64,000 bases of DNA from Eubacteriales bacterium (GTDB taxonomy: Bacteria > Bacillota > Clostridia > Christensenellales > CAG-138): assembly GCA_028694155.1 (NCBI GenBank), contig JAQUTY010000003.1, forward strand, positions 130,178 to 194,177, in the 5' to 3' direction. The translations under genes and the position numbers were made by a program. Positions 43,501 to 51,729 of this stretch are shown piece after piece. How positions within the stretch are numbered: position 1 is the stretch's first letter; the number at the start of each line of letters is the position of its first letter. Below the pieces are notes generated by a model, which saw nothing but the letters and a program-made list of their open reading frames with translations, ran no database searches and was not told the DNA's origin.

Positions 43501-43945
43501 TTGAGCCGTCCTCCTTTACCAATGCGTCAAGCGCGGCCGCCAGCTTCCTTTCATCGAAGCCGTATTCACGATACCCTTTAAGGAGTAGTCCGTAATAATG
43601 ACGGCTCGGTGCTGCGGTTGGGTACCCGTCTCGCATGATGTATGCCGTTGCTTTGATACGCTTGCGACCCTGTGTGATGGTCAGCGTTTCCTTTTGATAC
43701 ACAGCCGGGCAACCTACGCCGCAGTCGAGAGCGGACTCGTCAGCGGGAGATAACTCCCACAGCGTTGCGGGTACGGACGAGCCTTTTTGCGGTTCGAGCG
43801 CAGCGACCGCCGCGCCGTGTCTGCCGCGAAACAGCAGCCGATAGTCCTTTAGCTCGGCCGTACCGATTGCCTTTGCCGTAGGGCATATCCGCGCCATCTG
43901 CTCCGAGCCAAGCGCGGCGTCGTAAGTCATGTAAATATGCTTCAT
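43484..43945 (-). CDS. Gamma-glutamylcyclotransferase-like (AIG2-fold) protein
   Basis: 153 residues from MKHIYMTYDAALGSEQMARICPTAKAIGTAELKDYRLLFRGRHGAAVAALEP. The YxxYxxxL-type start and central VPATLWELSPADESALD fit the GGCT/AIG2 fold. Phage copies are common but the substrate is not known. It lies between the DUF5049 and 76-aa genes. Confidence 0.82.
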   Translation of the reverse strand: MKHIYMTYDAALGSEQMARICPTAKAIGTAELKDYRLLFRGRHGAAVAALEPQKGSSVPATLWELSPADESALDCGVGCPAVYQKETLTITQGRKRIKATAYIMRDGYPTAAPSRHYYGLLLKGYREYGFDERKLAAALDALVKEDGSNDPND

Positions 43946-43967
43946 GTTCACCACTCCGCTTGTCCCG

Positions 43968-44198
43968 TCAGTCATCGAGCTCATCCCATTTCTTAACAAA
44001 GTTTTCGATTGCCGCATTGTCCGCTTCAATGTATTTCCGAGCATCCTGTAACGCAACGAAGATGTTTTCTTCATCCTGCCTGTCAAGCAGTACGAGCGCG
44101 GTTGCGATGCGGCCATGCATTTCGGGCGAGAGGTCATCCAAGCCGAGCGTTGAGTTTAACAAGCGAACAGCAAGTTCAGCGGTATCTGTGCGTTTCAT
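43968..44198 (-). CDS. Small helical protein (76 aa)
   Basis: From MKRTDTAELAVRLLNSTLGLDDLSPEM. All-helical, acidic C-terminus (ENFVKKWDELDD). ATGA overlap with the DUF4314 gene. No function assigned. Confidence 0.7.
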   Translation of the reverse strand: MKRTDTAELAVRLLNSTLGLDDLSPEMHGRIATALVLLDRQDEENIFVALQDARKYIEADNAAIENFVKKWDELDD

Positions 44199-44428
44199 TT
44201 TTTATCCACCTTTCTGCATTCGTCAGCGCCAAAAGCGACGTTCAAGCTGCCGCCGTTGTCCCAGTCGACCATAACCGAGCCGATATCGTCAACGCCGGTT
44301 ACGGTACCCCGTGTGCCGATGGGCGGGGCTTGCGGGTCATCCATACACACCAGTTCCACACGGCAGCCGATGGGGTAACGCTTGCGGAGCCGTTCGACCG
44401 TTTCGTGGGTTGGGTACTTATTGTTCAT
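44195..44428 (-). CDS. DUF4314 protein
   Basis: 77 residues from MNNKYPTHETVERLRKRYPIGCRVELVCMDDPQAPPIGTRGTV. The pattern RYPxGxRVELxxMxDPxAPPxGTxGTVxxVDDxGxxxVxWDNGxxL is the DUF4314 signature, an SH3-like barrel. Common in Firmicutes phages and plasmids. It overlaps the previous gene by 11 bases. Confidence 0.9.
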   Translation of the reverse strand: MNNKYPTHETVERLRKRYPIGCRVELVCMDDPQAPPIGTRGTVTGVDDIGSVMVDWDNGGSLNVAFGADECRKVDKK

Positions 44429-45242
44429 CGGCGGCCTCGCTTTCAAAGGAAGCATTGACCTCTTGAATGAGCGTTTCATCGGCAAGCGCCTCGGCGCAAT
44501 CGTCAGCCGTGTCCTCGTTATCCGCAATGGGTGCGGCAGGTTCTTTTCGTGCGCCGCTTTTGAAGGAACCGTTGCCTTCGAGGTTTCGGAGCAGGATTTT
44601 CCGCATCTCTTTGTACTCCGCACCGATAAAGCCCAGCCGCAGGAGAAAGCATCGGAAGGCGTATTTCTCGTTTTCCGTGTCCTTTTCCTTTGCCGTGACC
44701 CGCTTCTGATTCCGCGCCATTTCGCAGAGTGCGCAAATGAAATGGTCGTAGGCTTTGATTTCTTCGGGGGTAGGTTCGCCATTAAACCAGGGGAAGCATA
44801 CCTTGCCATCCACTTTGACCACGGGCAGTTCGGAAACGCCCAGCGCCTTTTTGATGAGCTCGCCCTTCGCTTCCAGCAGGCGGTCAAGGTTCAAAAGCGC
44901 GGCCTCGGTGAAAAGCGACTGCGGCATGGAAATGCACAGTCTTGTTTCGTCGGGTTCGGAAGCATCGTCCGCGACCGTTTCTTCCTCGGTCGGCTCCGCT
45001 TCCGTGAATCCGGCTTCCGGCCCAAAACCTCTTTCGAGCAGAGCTTCGACCAGCATCTCGATTTCCTCGCTGTCGGCGCGGTCGTCGAAGGTGACGCCGC
45101 CATTCTTGTCGATGGTGAAGTAGTCCACCTCGTAGGCGAAGCTGGGAGCGCCAAGGTACTTGACGGGCGTCTCGGTGATCTCGCTTATTGCGTTCACCAG
45201 TTCTTTGCGCTTTGCGCCGGTCACGTTGTACTTGAATGTCAT
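44418..45242 (-). CDS. Uncharacterised phage protein, acidic (274 aa)
   Basis: From MTFKYNVTGAKRKELVNAISEITETPVKYLGAPSFAYEVDYFTIDK, with AAAGGTGG upstream and the promoter at 45274-45302. N-terminal compact domain (1-75), acidic linker (about 75-105), then a helical domain (about 110-230, KYAFRCFLLRLGFIGAEYKEMRKILLRNLEG). Proteins of this type are common in clostridial phages and are sometimes labelled virulence-related without evidence. It follows the methylase gene. Confidence 0.8.
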   Translation of the reverse strand: MTFKYNVTGAKRKELVNAISEITETPVKYLGAPSFAYEVDYFTIDKNGGVTFDDRADSEEIEMLVEALLERGFGPEAGFTEAEPTEEETVADDASEPDETRLCISMPQSLFTEAALLNLDRLLEAKGELIKKALGVSELPVVKVDGKVCFPWFNGEPTPEEIKAYDHFICALCEMARNQKRVTAKEKDTENEKYAFRCFLLRLGFIGAEYKEMRKILLRNLEGNGSFKSGARKEPAAPIADNEDTADDCAEALADETLIQEVNASFESEAADEQ

Positions 45243-45273
45243 GGTATGTACCACCTTTCTTTTTGGTAGTACA

Positions 45274-45302
45274 TATATCACTCTAAACCGAAGGAATAGC
45301 AA
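45274..45302 (-). promoter_or_regulatory. Duplicated promoter, copy 2
   Basis: TTGCTA-17-GATATA on the minus strand with the same TCGGTTTAGAGT spacer core as copy 1, 2.0 kb away. It lies 13 bases after the cytosine methylase stop and reads the 274-aa gene. The leader between promoter and ATG is also near-identical to copy 1. Confidence 0.7.
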
Positions 45303-45314
45303 GCGGTATTTGTA

Positions 45315-47486
45315 CTATTTCTCTATCTTTTTTGACGCCCAAACCACTCCCGCAAGCACGAAAAACACGCATGGCAGCGCCACGCCGTTGCCCCACATTT
45401 TGTACTCGGCAGCGTCGGCGTTCGGTGCTTTCAGCCATTTCACGATTTGCTTTTCGGTCTTGGGTTTGGAGGATGCGCCCGTGATGCGGCGGTGCGTTTC
45501 CCACACCTCCGACCAGAAAGAGATCTCGTCGTTGGTGGGTTCATCCGTACCGAGGTCATCGCACCACCAGTCGGGGAAGCCCTGGAGCCTCGCGCACTCG
45601 GTCGGCGTGAGCCGTCGCACGGAGTAGCCGGGTTCGACCAGTCCGTTCTGATAGCCGGGGTTCGTACCGTTGACCAGCGTGTTCGATGTCCCGTCCTGTC
45701 GGAAACATTGGCTCTCCGCTTTCATCTGCGGATAGAACGACGCTGGCTGCGCTACCGCACCGGGACCTTTCGCCGTAAGCGTCGGCTGCTGTTCCTCCTC
45801 GATGGCGGGCTTATATTGCGCGTTTCTGCCCTGATTGAAAGCCGCCCTGTCAATACCGTAGGCGGGTTCGGAAACGACGGTCGCATCCTTATAATCCCGC
45901 GATAACAGAGTCGGAGCCGTGTTCTCGCTGACCTGCGTGAAACTGCCGGTCGTTAACGCATACACCGCGTGGCGGTCGATGGTGTTGAGCGTAAAGGAAA
46001 CATCCTCGTTCACGCCGTCGCCTTGCGGCCCGTTCTTTTCCGTGCGGCCAATCATGGAGCCTTGGAGCGCATACGCCTCAACTACGGCGACCCCGCCTTG
46101 ATTGCAGGACGGGTTGCCGCCGTTGGCGTCGAGGGTGCGCGAGGAATCGGCTTCATACACGCCGCTGTGCGGATTGTCCGAAAGCATGGCGTTGGATTTG
46201 TCCGAGCAGATGCCATAGCAAACCACCACCGAGTCCGCGCTCCCCGCCGCAAGCGTATGACACGGAGCGCCGGGTTGGGGATTGGAGCGGTTTGTTTTGG
46301 AGGTGACCTGCTTGCCGTCATATACAGAAGGAATAAAAACCGTCTGGTCGTTATTGCACGACAGCGTGGCGGATTTGTCCTCCTGTATCAAAGCGCCCTT
46401 GCCGCCGCCCTCGCAGCCGCTTCGTATCTTCAGCGTCAGCGGCGTTTCCTCGCTCATGAGCAGCGGCACGTTCATACCGCCCGTACCCATGCGACCCGAC
46501 AGGGTTTGCACGGCTTTGCCTCCTTCAATGCGAATGCGGCCGTCCATCGGGTGATTCTCCAAAGCGATAGCGGCGGGAACCGTCCCCGCTCGGAGCGTGG
46601 GAGAGGTTTCTTCCTCGTATCCTATCGACCGCGCCTTTGCGGAATGCTCCGTACAAAAGCCTGCGGACCCCATAACACAAGGCGGGTGATGCGCCTCGGC
46701 TCGAAGCGTGGCGGTCACGTCATTGCTGACTTCCATCCGGGCGCCGCCCTGGTCGTTTAAGCAGAGGCTTGGCGTTCGAGCGCCGCCTTCAGCACGGCAG
46801 GCAGTTCTTTGCCACGCGCTGAAGCCCTCCGCAGAATACCCTGACAGGCCTTCGGACTCAAATAGTATTTCTCCGGCACTCCGGCCTGCAAAATCTGCGA
46901 CAAGGTAGATACGGCGGCGACGCTGGGGGACTCCCCAGTATTGCGCGTCGAGAGTGCGGTAAGCAACGCTCCATCCGTTTCCCATATATAGGTCGGCGTA
47001 GGGCCAGCGCCCGTTTTCAGGCATAGGCACCTCGGCGTTTTCGTGGACGACGCCGACGACCGCTTCGAGAACGGCTTTGAAGTCTTCGCCGCTGTTTGAG
47101 GAGAAAGCGCCGGGTACGTTCTCCCACACAATGTATCTTGGGTATTTGCCATTCGTGGCGCACCTCATTTCCTTGATGATTCGGATGGCCTGATAGAAAA
47201 GCACGGACTGACTGCCGTCGAGTCCCGCGCGTTTTCCGGCTACGGACATATCGGTGCAAGGCGAACCGAAGGAAATAATGTCCACCGGCTCGACCGTGCC
47301 GCCATCCATCGTCGATATATCCCCGTAATGCTTCATGAAAGGCAGCCGCTTCGTAGTCACCCGTATGGGGAACGGCTCGATCTCCGAAGCCCAAACGGGC
47401 GTAATACCGCAAAGCAGTCCGCCCAAAGGAAAACCCCCGGAGCCGTCAAACAAGCTGCCGAGGGTCATGTTCGTATTCTCTGTCAT
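45315..47486 (-). CDS. C5-cytosine DNA methyltransferase
   Basis: 723 residues. AdoMet-binding motif FDGSGGF (13-19), catalytic Pro-Cys in FGSPCTDMS (Cys77), ENV motif (122-124), QRRRR (188-192), and C-terminal motif RRLTPTECARLQGFPDWW. The region between (about 230-640) is unusually long and contains many short repeats of the form (S/P)TL...G...V, probably an extended target-recognition domain. It methylates cytosine within a specific site, with AdoMet supplied by the neighbouring MetK. Confidence 0.95.
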   Translation of the reverse strand: MTENTNMTLGSLFDGSGGFPLGGLLCGITPVWASEIEPFPIRVTTKRLPFMKHYGDISTMDGGTVEPVDIISFGSPCTDMSVAGKRAGLDGSQSVLFYQAIRIIKEMRCATNGKYPRYIVWENVPGAFSSNSGEDFKAVLEAVVGVVHENAEVPMPENGRWPYADLYMGNGWSVAYRTLDAQYWGVPQRRRRIYLVADFAGRSAGEILFESEGLSGYSAEGFSAWQRTACRAEGGARTPSLCLNDQGGARMEVSNDVTATLRAEAHHPPCVMGSAGFCTEHSAKARSIGYEEETSPTLRAGTVPAAIALENHPMDGRIRIEGGKAVQTLSGRMGTGGMNVPLLMSEETPLTLKIRSGCEGGGKGALIQEDKSATLSCNNDQTVFIPSVYDGKQVTSKTNRSNPQPGAPCHTLAAGSADSVVVCYGICSDKSNAMLSDNPHSGVYEADSSRTLDANGGNPSCNQGGVAVVEAYALQGSMIGRTEKNGPQGDGVNEDVSFTLNTIDRHAVYALTTGSFTQVSENTAPTLLSRDYKDATVVSEPAYGIDRAAFNQGRNAQYKPAIEEEQQPTLTAKGPGAVAQPASFYPQMKAESQCFRQDGTSNTLVNGTNPGYQNGLVEPGYSVRRLTPTECARLQGFPDWWCDDLGTDEPTNDEISFWSEVWETHRRITGASSKPKTEKQIVKWLKAPNADAAEYKMWGNGVALPCVFFVLAGVVWASKKIEK

Positions 47487-47498
47487 CTGTTACCTCCG

Positions 47499-48755
47499 TT
47501 AAAACAGCGGGATGACGTCATCATCGGTCGATTCCGATACCTCTTCGTAACGGTAAGGCAGCCCGTCGCGCTGTACGGTCACCCCGTCGGCCGAACCGAC
47601 CTGCTCGATGTACCTCCGCACGATTACGTCGCAGAACTTCTCGTCGAGTTCGATGGTATGGCAGACTCGCTCCGTTTGCTCACAGGCGATAAGCGTGCTG
47701 CCGCTGCCGCCGAACGGGTCGAGAATGATCGCGTTGCTCATACTGGAGTTCAGGATCGGGTACGCCAGCAACGGCACGGGCTTCATGGTCGGATGGTCGG
47801 CGTTCTTCTTGGGTTTGTCAAACTCCCAGATCGTCGACTCCTTCCTGCCCGTGTACCACAGATGCTTGCCCTTCTTTTTCCAGCCGAACAGTATCGGTTC
47901 GTGCTGCCATTGGTACGGGGAACGCCCCAGCACCAGCGATTGCTTTTTCCAAATACAACAACCGGAGAGGTAGAAGCCTGCGTCCGTAAACGCCCGTCTG
48001 AAGTTCAAACCCTCGGTATCCGCATGAAACACATAGATAGAAGCGTCGTCTGCCATGACCTCCGCCATGCGGGAGAAAGCGTCGAGCAGAAATGTATAGA
48101 ATGCGGTGTTTCCCATGTTGTCGTTCTTGATTTTTCCCGCCGCACCTTCGTAATTGACATTGTAGGGAGGGTCTGTCACCACAAGGTTTGCCTTCTTGTC
48201 CGCCATGAGCAGGGAGAAGGTATCCTCTTTGGTGCTGTCGCCGCAAACGAGCCGATGCCGGCCAAGCAGCCACAGATCGCCCGGTTTGGTAACGGCGGGC
48301 TTCTGAAGCTCCGAGTCGACGTCGAAGTCGTCATCCTTTACGCCGTCCTTAACGCTTTCTTTGAACAGCGCGTCGATCTCCTCCGGCGCAAAGCCGGTGA
48401 GGGACACGTCGAAGTCCGCGCCCTGCAGATCGGCGATGAGCAGAGCCAGCTTGTCTTTATCCCAGTCGCCGCTGATTTTGTTGAGCGCGATGTTGAGCGC
48501 CTTTTCCTTCTCTTCGTCCAGTTCGACGACCACGCAATCGACCTCGGTCATACCCATATCGAGGAGAACCTTCAGCCGCTGGTGTCCGCCAACGACTCTG
48601 CTCGTGGTCTTGTTCCAAATGACCGGCTCAACATACCCAAACTGCTCTATGGAGCGTTTCAGCTTTTCATATTCGGGGTCGCCGGGTTTGAGGTCTTTGC
48701 GGGGATTGTATTCGGCGGGCAGGAGGTCTTCCGTTTGCTTCTTCTCAATCAGCAT
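47499..48755 (-). CDS. ParB-domain DNA adenine/cytosine-N4 methylase
   Basis: 418 residues from MLIEKKQTEDLLPAEYNPRKD. N-terminal ParB/Srx-like domain (about 1-95, GGHQR at 56-60), then a beta-class methylase core with TDPPYNVNYEG (about 194-204) and FGGSGSTLIACEQT near the C-terminus. ATGA overlap with the MetK gene. The fusion is widespread in phages; it probably protects phage DNA or marks it for regulation. Confidence 0.93.
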   Translation of the reverse strand: MLIEKKQTEDLLPAEYNPRKDLKPGDPEYEKLKRSIEQFGYVEPVIWNKTTSRVVGGHQRLKVLLDMGMTEVDCVVVELDEEKEKALNIALNKISGDWDKDKLALLIADLQGADFDVSLTGFAPEEIDALFKESVKDGVKDDDFDVDSELQKPAVTKPGDLWLLGRHRLVCGDSTKEDTFSLLMADKKANLVVTDPPYNVNYEGAAGKIKNDNMGNTAFYTFLLDAFSRMAEVMADDASIYVFHADTEGLNFRRAFTDAGFYLSGCCIWKKQSLVLGRSPYQWQHEPILFGWKKKGKHLWYTGRKESTIWEFDKPKKNADHPTMKPVPLLAYPILNSSMSNAIILDPFGGSGSTLIACEQTERVCHTIELDEKFCDVIVRRYIEQVGSADGVTVQRDGLPYRYEEVSESTDDDVIPLF

Positions 48756-49537
48756 CAGAACAGCCCCCATTCCGCGAACTTCTCAAAACCGCCAACGGAG
48801 CGGATGTATTCTCTCGCTTCCTCCACGATATACGCATACGGAACGCCATCCACGGTATCGTCGCCGATGGCGCAGCACAAATAGACGGGCTTTCCCGTTT
48901 TCTGCGCTTTCAGAAATGCGTGGATGTTCACGGAGACGTCGGCTTTACTGAGGTCTTTGCCGTGCAGACCGCCGCCTGTGACTGAGTCGGCCATATCGGA
49001 ACCCAGCTTACGGTTCGTCGCGCCGGTATCCACATCGGTACCGCCCGTCCAGTCGCCCAGCGGATTGATCTCTGCGGTCGGGAACATCGCACGAAGAGCG
49101 GAGGTGGGTGCGTTGCTCTGGCATACGATGAGCCTGCCGCCGTCCATGATGTACTTGCCGTCATAGGGATATTTTACATAAATCTCACGGGCGGTTTGGG
49201 AGAGCTCCCACTGCTCGGCAGTCAGCGGCATTCCCTTGAAGATTCCGTTATCGCCGCAGCGGAAGCCGCACTTCTGATTGTCCGAGAGCCGTTTATCCTG
49301 CGGAACGATCAGTATGTCCGCACGAACTGTGCCGGCGATTCTGAATATCGCAGCCGCCACATCCGCTTCGGAAATTTTAGCGGTCGTTTCAATGATCGCT
49401 TGGCAGACGCCGTGACCGATCAGCACCTCCACGGCGATTTTGGGGTCGTTCTCCACGCTATATGCGAGGTCAACGATCGCTCCCGCGATTCTGTCCGCCA
49501 CCTTATCCGGGTGGCACGGATTCACTTTTTCTATCAT
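48755..49537 (-). CDS. metK: Phage-type S-adenosylmethionine synthetase
   Basis: 260 residues from MIEKVNPCHPDKVADRI. The catalytic CHPDK (8-12) replaces the usual GHPDK; GGGLHGKDLSKADVS matches the GGGAFSGKDPTKVDRS phosphate-binding motif. It is about two thirds of the length of bacterial MetK (around 390 residues), as in other phage copies. It would make AdoMet for the two methylases whose genes follow directly in the same operon. Confidence 0.92.
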   Translation of the reverse strand: MIEKVNPCHPDKVADRIAGAIVDLAYSVENDPKIAVEVLIGHGVCQAIIETTAKISEADVAAAIFRIAGTVRADILIVPQDKRLSDNQKCGFRCGDNGIFKGMPLTAEQWELSQTAREIYVKYPYDGKYIMDGGRLIVCQSNAPTSALRAMFPTAEINPLGDWTGGTDVDTGATNRKLGSDMADSVTGGGLHGKDLSKADVSVNIHAFLKAQKTGKPVYLCCAIGDDTVDGVPYAYIVEEAREYIRSVGGFEKFAEWGLF

Positions 49538-49541
49538 CTCT

Positions 49542-50093
49542 TTAATTTCCTTTCCTCGCACGGAGCAGTCGCTCCATAACGTCATCCTGCGGATTCGCCC
49601 CGGCGTATTCACCGACGCAGTTTTCCTTAACGATCTGGAAAATCTCCATCCACAGCCGGTTCGTCTGCGACGTGAAGTTCTGACTCATCGCTACATACGG
49701 GCTTTGGATCGCGTTCCCCGTCGTAGGGTGTTTTGCGAGAAAGCCGTACTCGGTGACCGCCTCCTCGCATTGAATCCATCGCGCCACGCTCATAGCGTAG
49801 CGTTCCAAAAGCTGCGGGGAAACGAGACTTGTGCAGCCACGCTCCGAGAGCCATTTCCATGTGGTTTCGTATACCTCGGACGCAATGAGCGTTTTGCCGT
49901 CCTTTTGCGTAGCGGAGAGCATAGCCGAAGGCTTCGGCATGGGCTGACCTTCCAAATCGGCCGTGTCGTTAAAGTCGATGACAGTCAACTTCCGTCTGCC
50001 GGGATTACCTTCCGCGATCTTCTCCGCAAGAGGCTTCTTTTTCGCGCCCGCGCCTATACGAGCGCCGCCCCTGTTAGTGCCATCTTTCGCCAC
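49542..50093 (-). CDS. terS: Terminase small subunit, P27 type
   Basis: 183 residues. The start GGARIGAGAKKKPLAEKIAEGNPGRRKL is characteristic of the P27 family, with later helices (YMAMSQNF...NRLWMEIFQIVKENCVGEY). It recognises the packaging site. Unusually, about 7 kb of other genes separate it from TerL. Confidence 0.9.
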   Translation of the reverse strand: MAKDGTNRGGARIGAGAKKKPLAEKIAEGNPGRRKLTVIDFNDTADLEGQPMPKPSAMLSATQKDGKTLIASEVYETTWKWLSERGCTSLVSPQLLERYAMSVARWIQCEEAVTEYGFLAKHPTTGNAIQSPYVAMSQNFTSQTNRLWMEIFQIVKENCVGEYAGANPQDDVMERLLRARKGN

Positions 50094-50252
50094 TTTTTCA
50101 CCTCCCGTTCAGTTGAGGGTCAATTACCCCGTTTGAAAGCGCGATTTTACGCGCGTGACCCCACGCCCGTTGCACGGGCAAGACGCAGTAGAGATTTCGA
50201 CCGCCCCTCCCGGCAAAGAAAAAGAGGTTTCCTCTACGATTTAGGAGAGACC

Positions 50253-50612
50253 TCATCTGTCGTGCCAGCGATCGCCGTCCTTCGCTGTGATCGACGAATG
50301 GCACGGCGTACATAATGCCATGAGGTTAGCCTCGGCATGGGTGCCGCCCCTCGACAGCGGAAGGATGTGGTGGACTTCCTGTGCCGGGGTCATCCTGCCT
50401 TCCTTCTGGCATTGCTCACACAGCGGATGCGCCGCAATGTATCGGTCGCGTATCCGTTTCCACGCTCTGCCGTACCTACGGCGTACAGCCGGGTCACGGT
50501 CGTACTTCTCGTAGCGGCTGGCTTCCTGTTTCTCATGCTCCTCACAGAACCGTCCATCCGTGAGATTAGGGCAGCCTGGGTGGGAGCAGGGTCGCTTCGG
50601 TCGTTTCGGCAT
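50253..50612 (-). CDS. HNH endonuclease
   Basis: 119 residues from MPKRPKRPCSHPGCPNL (AAGGAGG eight bases upstream). Zinc-binding Cys pairs (CSHPGC, CEQCQ, CTPC) and the HNH core HHILPLSRGG...NLMALCTPCHS. HNH proteins next to TerS assist cos cleavage in HK97-like phages. It probably works with TerS/TerL in DNA packaging. Confidence 0.94.
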   Translation of the reverse strand: MPKRPKRPCSHPGCPNLTDGRFCEEHEKQEASRYEKYDRDPAVRRRYGRAWKRIRDRYIAAHPLCEQCQKEGRMTPAQEVHHILPLSRGGTHAEANLMALCTPCHSSITAKDGDRWHDR

Positions 50613-50661
50613 TCTTTCACCTCCTTCGGTCATTTGCCGCTCCTTCAGTCGCTCCTGCGCG

Positions 50662-50694
50662 AAAAAAACAAGCCCTCTTATGAAGAGAAGGCTT
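50662..50694 (-). terminator. Minus-strand terminator upstream of HNH
   Basis: AAGCC...GGCTT with inner CTCTT/AAGAG pairing, followed by GTTTTTTT on the minus strand. A 14-base direct repeat GCGAAAAAAACAAG flanks it (about 50660 and 50695). It blocks transcripts from upstream, so the late promoter for HNH should lie between it and 50612, or antitermination is used. Confidence 0.7.
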
Positions 50695-50733
50695 CGCGAA
50701 AAAAACAAGGACTGTTATGAAGGAGGTGTGCAA

Positions 50734-50961
50734 ATGGACACACGATTTGAAATCAACATCAAAAGACTCGGGATCAAGGGCGATGACAAGGCGCTGTATT
50801 TGTTCTTCGACGGGAATCTAACACTTAAACTCGAATACAAAGACGTCGAGTACGCGGTGAACTATCTCGTCAAAAGAGCCAATCGACAGCGGTTATCACC
50901 CGCCAATGACAAATCCTCATTACCCATCACCGCTGCGAACACATCGGAAGACGATGAATGA
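50734..50961 (+). CDS. Small plus-strand protein in the early/late junction
   Basis: 75 residues from MDTRFEINIKRLGIKGDDKALYLFFDGNLTLKLEYKDVEYAVNYLVKRANRQRLSP, GGAGGTG before the ATG. Compact alpha/beta N-terminus, polar tail. It is isolated by terminators on both sides, so it has its own promoter. No family recognised; might be expressed in the lysogen. Confidence 0.7.
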   Translation: MDTRFEINIKRLGIKGDDKALYLFFDGNLTLKLEYKDVEYAVNYLVKRANRQRLSPANDKSSLPITAANTSEDDE

Positions 50962-50968
50962 GGTGGGT

Positions 50969-50998
50969 AGAGCCGTCACGCAACGGCTCTTCTCTTTT
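50969..50998 (+). terminator. Terminator of the small plus-strand gene
   Basis: AGAGCCGT-CACGCA-ACGGCTCT, a perfect 8-bp stem, followed by TCTCTTTT on the plus strand. It lies seven bases after the stop codon. Confidence 0.85.
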
Positions 50999-51001
50999 GC
51001 A

Positions 51002-51046
51002 TACAAAAAGCCACCGAGGATTTCTCCGGGGTGGCTTTCGTATTCT
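51002..51046. terminator. Bidirectional terminator after the early operon
   Basis: AAAGCCACC...GGTGGCTTT (51007-51038) with an inner GGA/TCC pair. On the minus strand it is followed by TTTTTGTAT, giving a strong end to the early operon; on the plus strand TATTCTTTTT follows. Confidence 0.85.
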
Positions 51047-51078
51047 TTTTCGCTACTGTAATACTATCACAGGAGCCT

Positions 51079-51105
51079 TAGTGAAAAATAGTGAAATTTA
51101 GTGAA
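51079..51105 (-). promoter_or_regulatory. TAGTGAA x3 tandem repeat with 10-bp period
   Basis: TAGTGAA at 51079, 51089 and 51099, each exactly ten bases apart. The last copy overlaps the stop of the DUF1492 gene, and the strong terminator lies just downstream. Sites one helical turn apart suggest co-operative binding by a regulator, possibly the DUF1492 protein, but this site lies upstream of a terminator. Confidence 0.5.
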
Positions 51106-51514
51106 GTCTTGCGGGTACGACCACGATTTGCAGCGCCTCCTTATGAAGCAGATGCACGTTGCGAACCGTGTAGTTCATCTCGACCGCTATCTGCTCCCAC
51201 GTCTTGAAACAGAGGTATCGGAGCTCCAGCAGCGTTTGGCATTCCGTGTTCGCCACCGCCTTGATGACCGTGACCATCTCCCGTTTCAAATCCACCAGCC
51301 GGTCGATGTCATTGTTGATCTCCGCCTGCAGGTCGATGATTTTTGACACCGCGTCCGCCATAGTCGAGGTGGCGTGATTGGGGTTCTTGGGCATACCTGT
51401 AAGCGTGCTGCTGACTTTGGTAGCCAGTCCGTTCAGCGATTCCACCTGTTCGAGGTTGCTGTTGATGCGTTGATCGAGCCGATAGGCCTGGGACAGGTAT
51501 TCTTTTGCCGTCAT
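51098..51514 (-). CDS. DUF1492-like late regulator
   Basis: 138 residues. Coiled N-terminal two thirds and an HTH near 95-130 (CQTLLELRYLCFKTWEQIAVEMNYTVRNVHLLHKEAL), the same family as 6533-6928 in A. It is the last gene of the early operon. ATGA overlap with the 72-aa gene. Predicted to switch on packaging/late genes. Confidence 0.85.
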   Translation of the reverse strand: MTAKEYLSQAYRLDQRINSNLEQVESLNGLATKVSSTLTGMPKNPNHATSTMADAVSKIIDLQAEINNDIDRLVDLKREMVTVIKAVANTECQTLLELRYLCFKTWEQIAVEMNYTVRNVHLLHKEALQIVVVPARLH

Positions 51515-51729
51515 GCCGCCACCTCCGTATTGAGTCGCGCCAACAGTTTTGCTCCGTCAATGCGCGTCAACATCGTGAGCCATTCGGAGCGAAAGAACCT
51601 CTCGACTTCGTTTTTCATGTTTATTGCAGGCTGATAGTCCGCTTTCTGCCGAAGCTGCCTGAGCGCCAGCCTGTAATCGTCCACCGCCCGTAAAACTATG
51701 GCGTTTGCCAGTTCCTCAAATCTATCCAT
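51511..51729 (-). CDS. Small helical protein (72 aa)
   Basis: From MDRFEELANAIVLRAVDDYRLALRQLRQKADYQP. All-helical with EWLTMLTRIDGAKLLARLNTEV. It overlaps both neighbours by ATGA, so three genes form one translational unit. Found in other Firmicutes phages between the SNF2 and DUF1492 genes (from memory). Function unknown. Confidence 0.75.
   Translation of the reverse strand: MDRFEELANAIVLRAVDDYRLALRQLRQKADYQPAINMKNEVERFFRSEWLTMLTRIDGAKLLARLNTEVAA

Noticed and set aside
47328..48884. 518-codon plus-strand frame
   Set aside because: Antisense to the ParB-methylase and MetK genes; no domain and no ribosome site.
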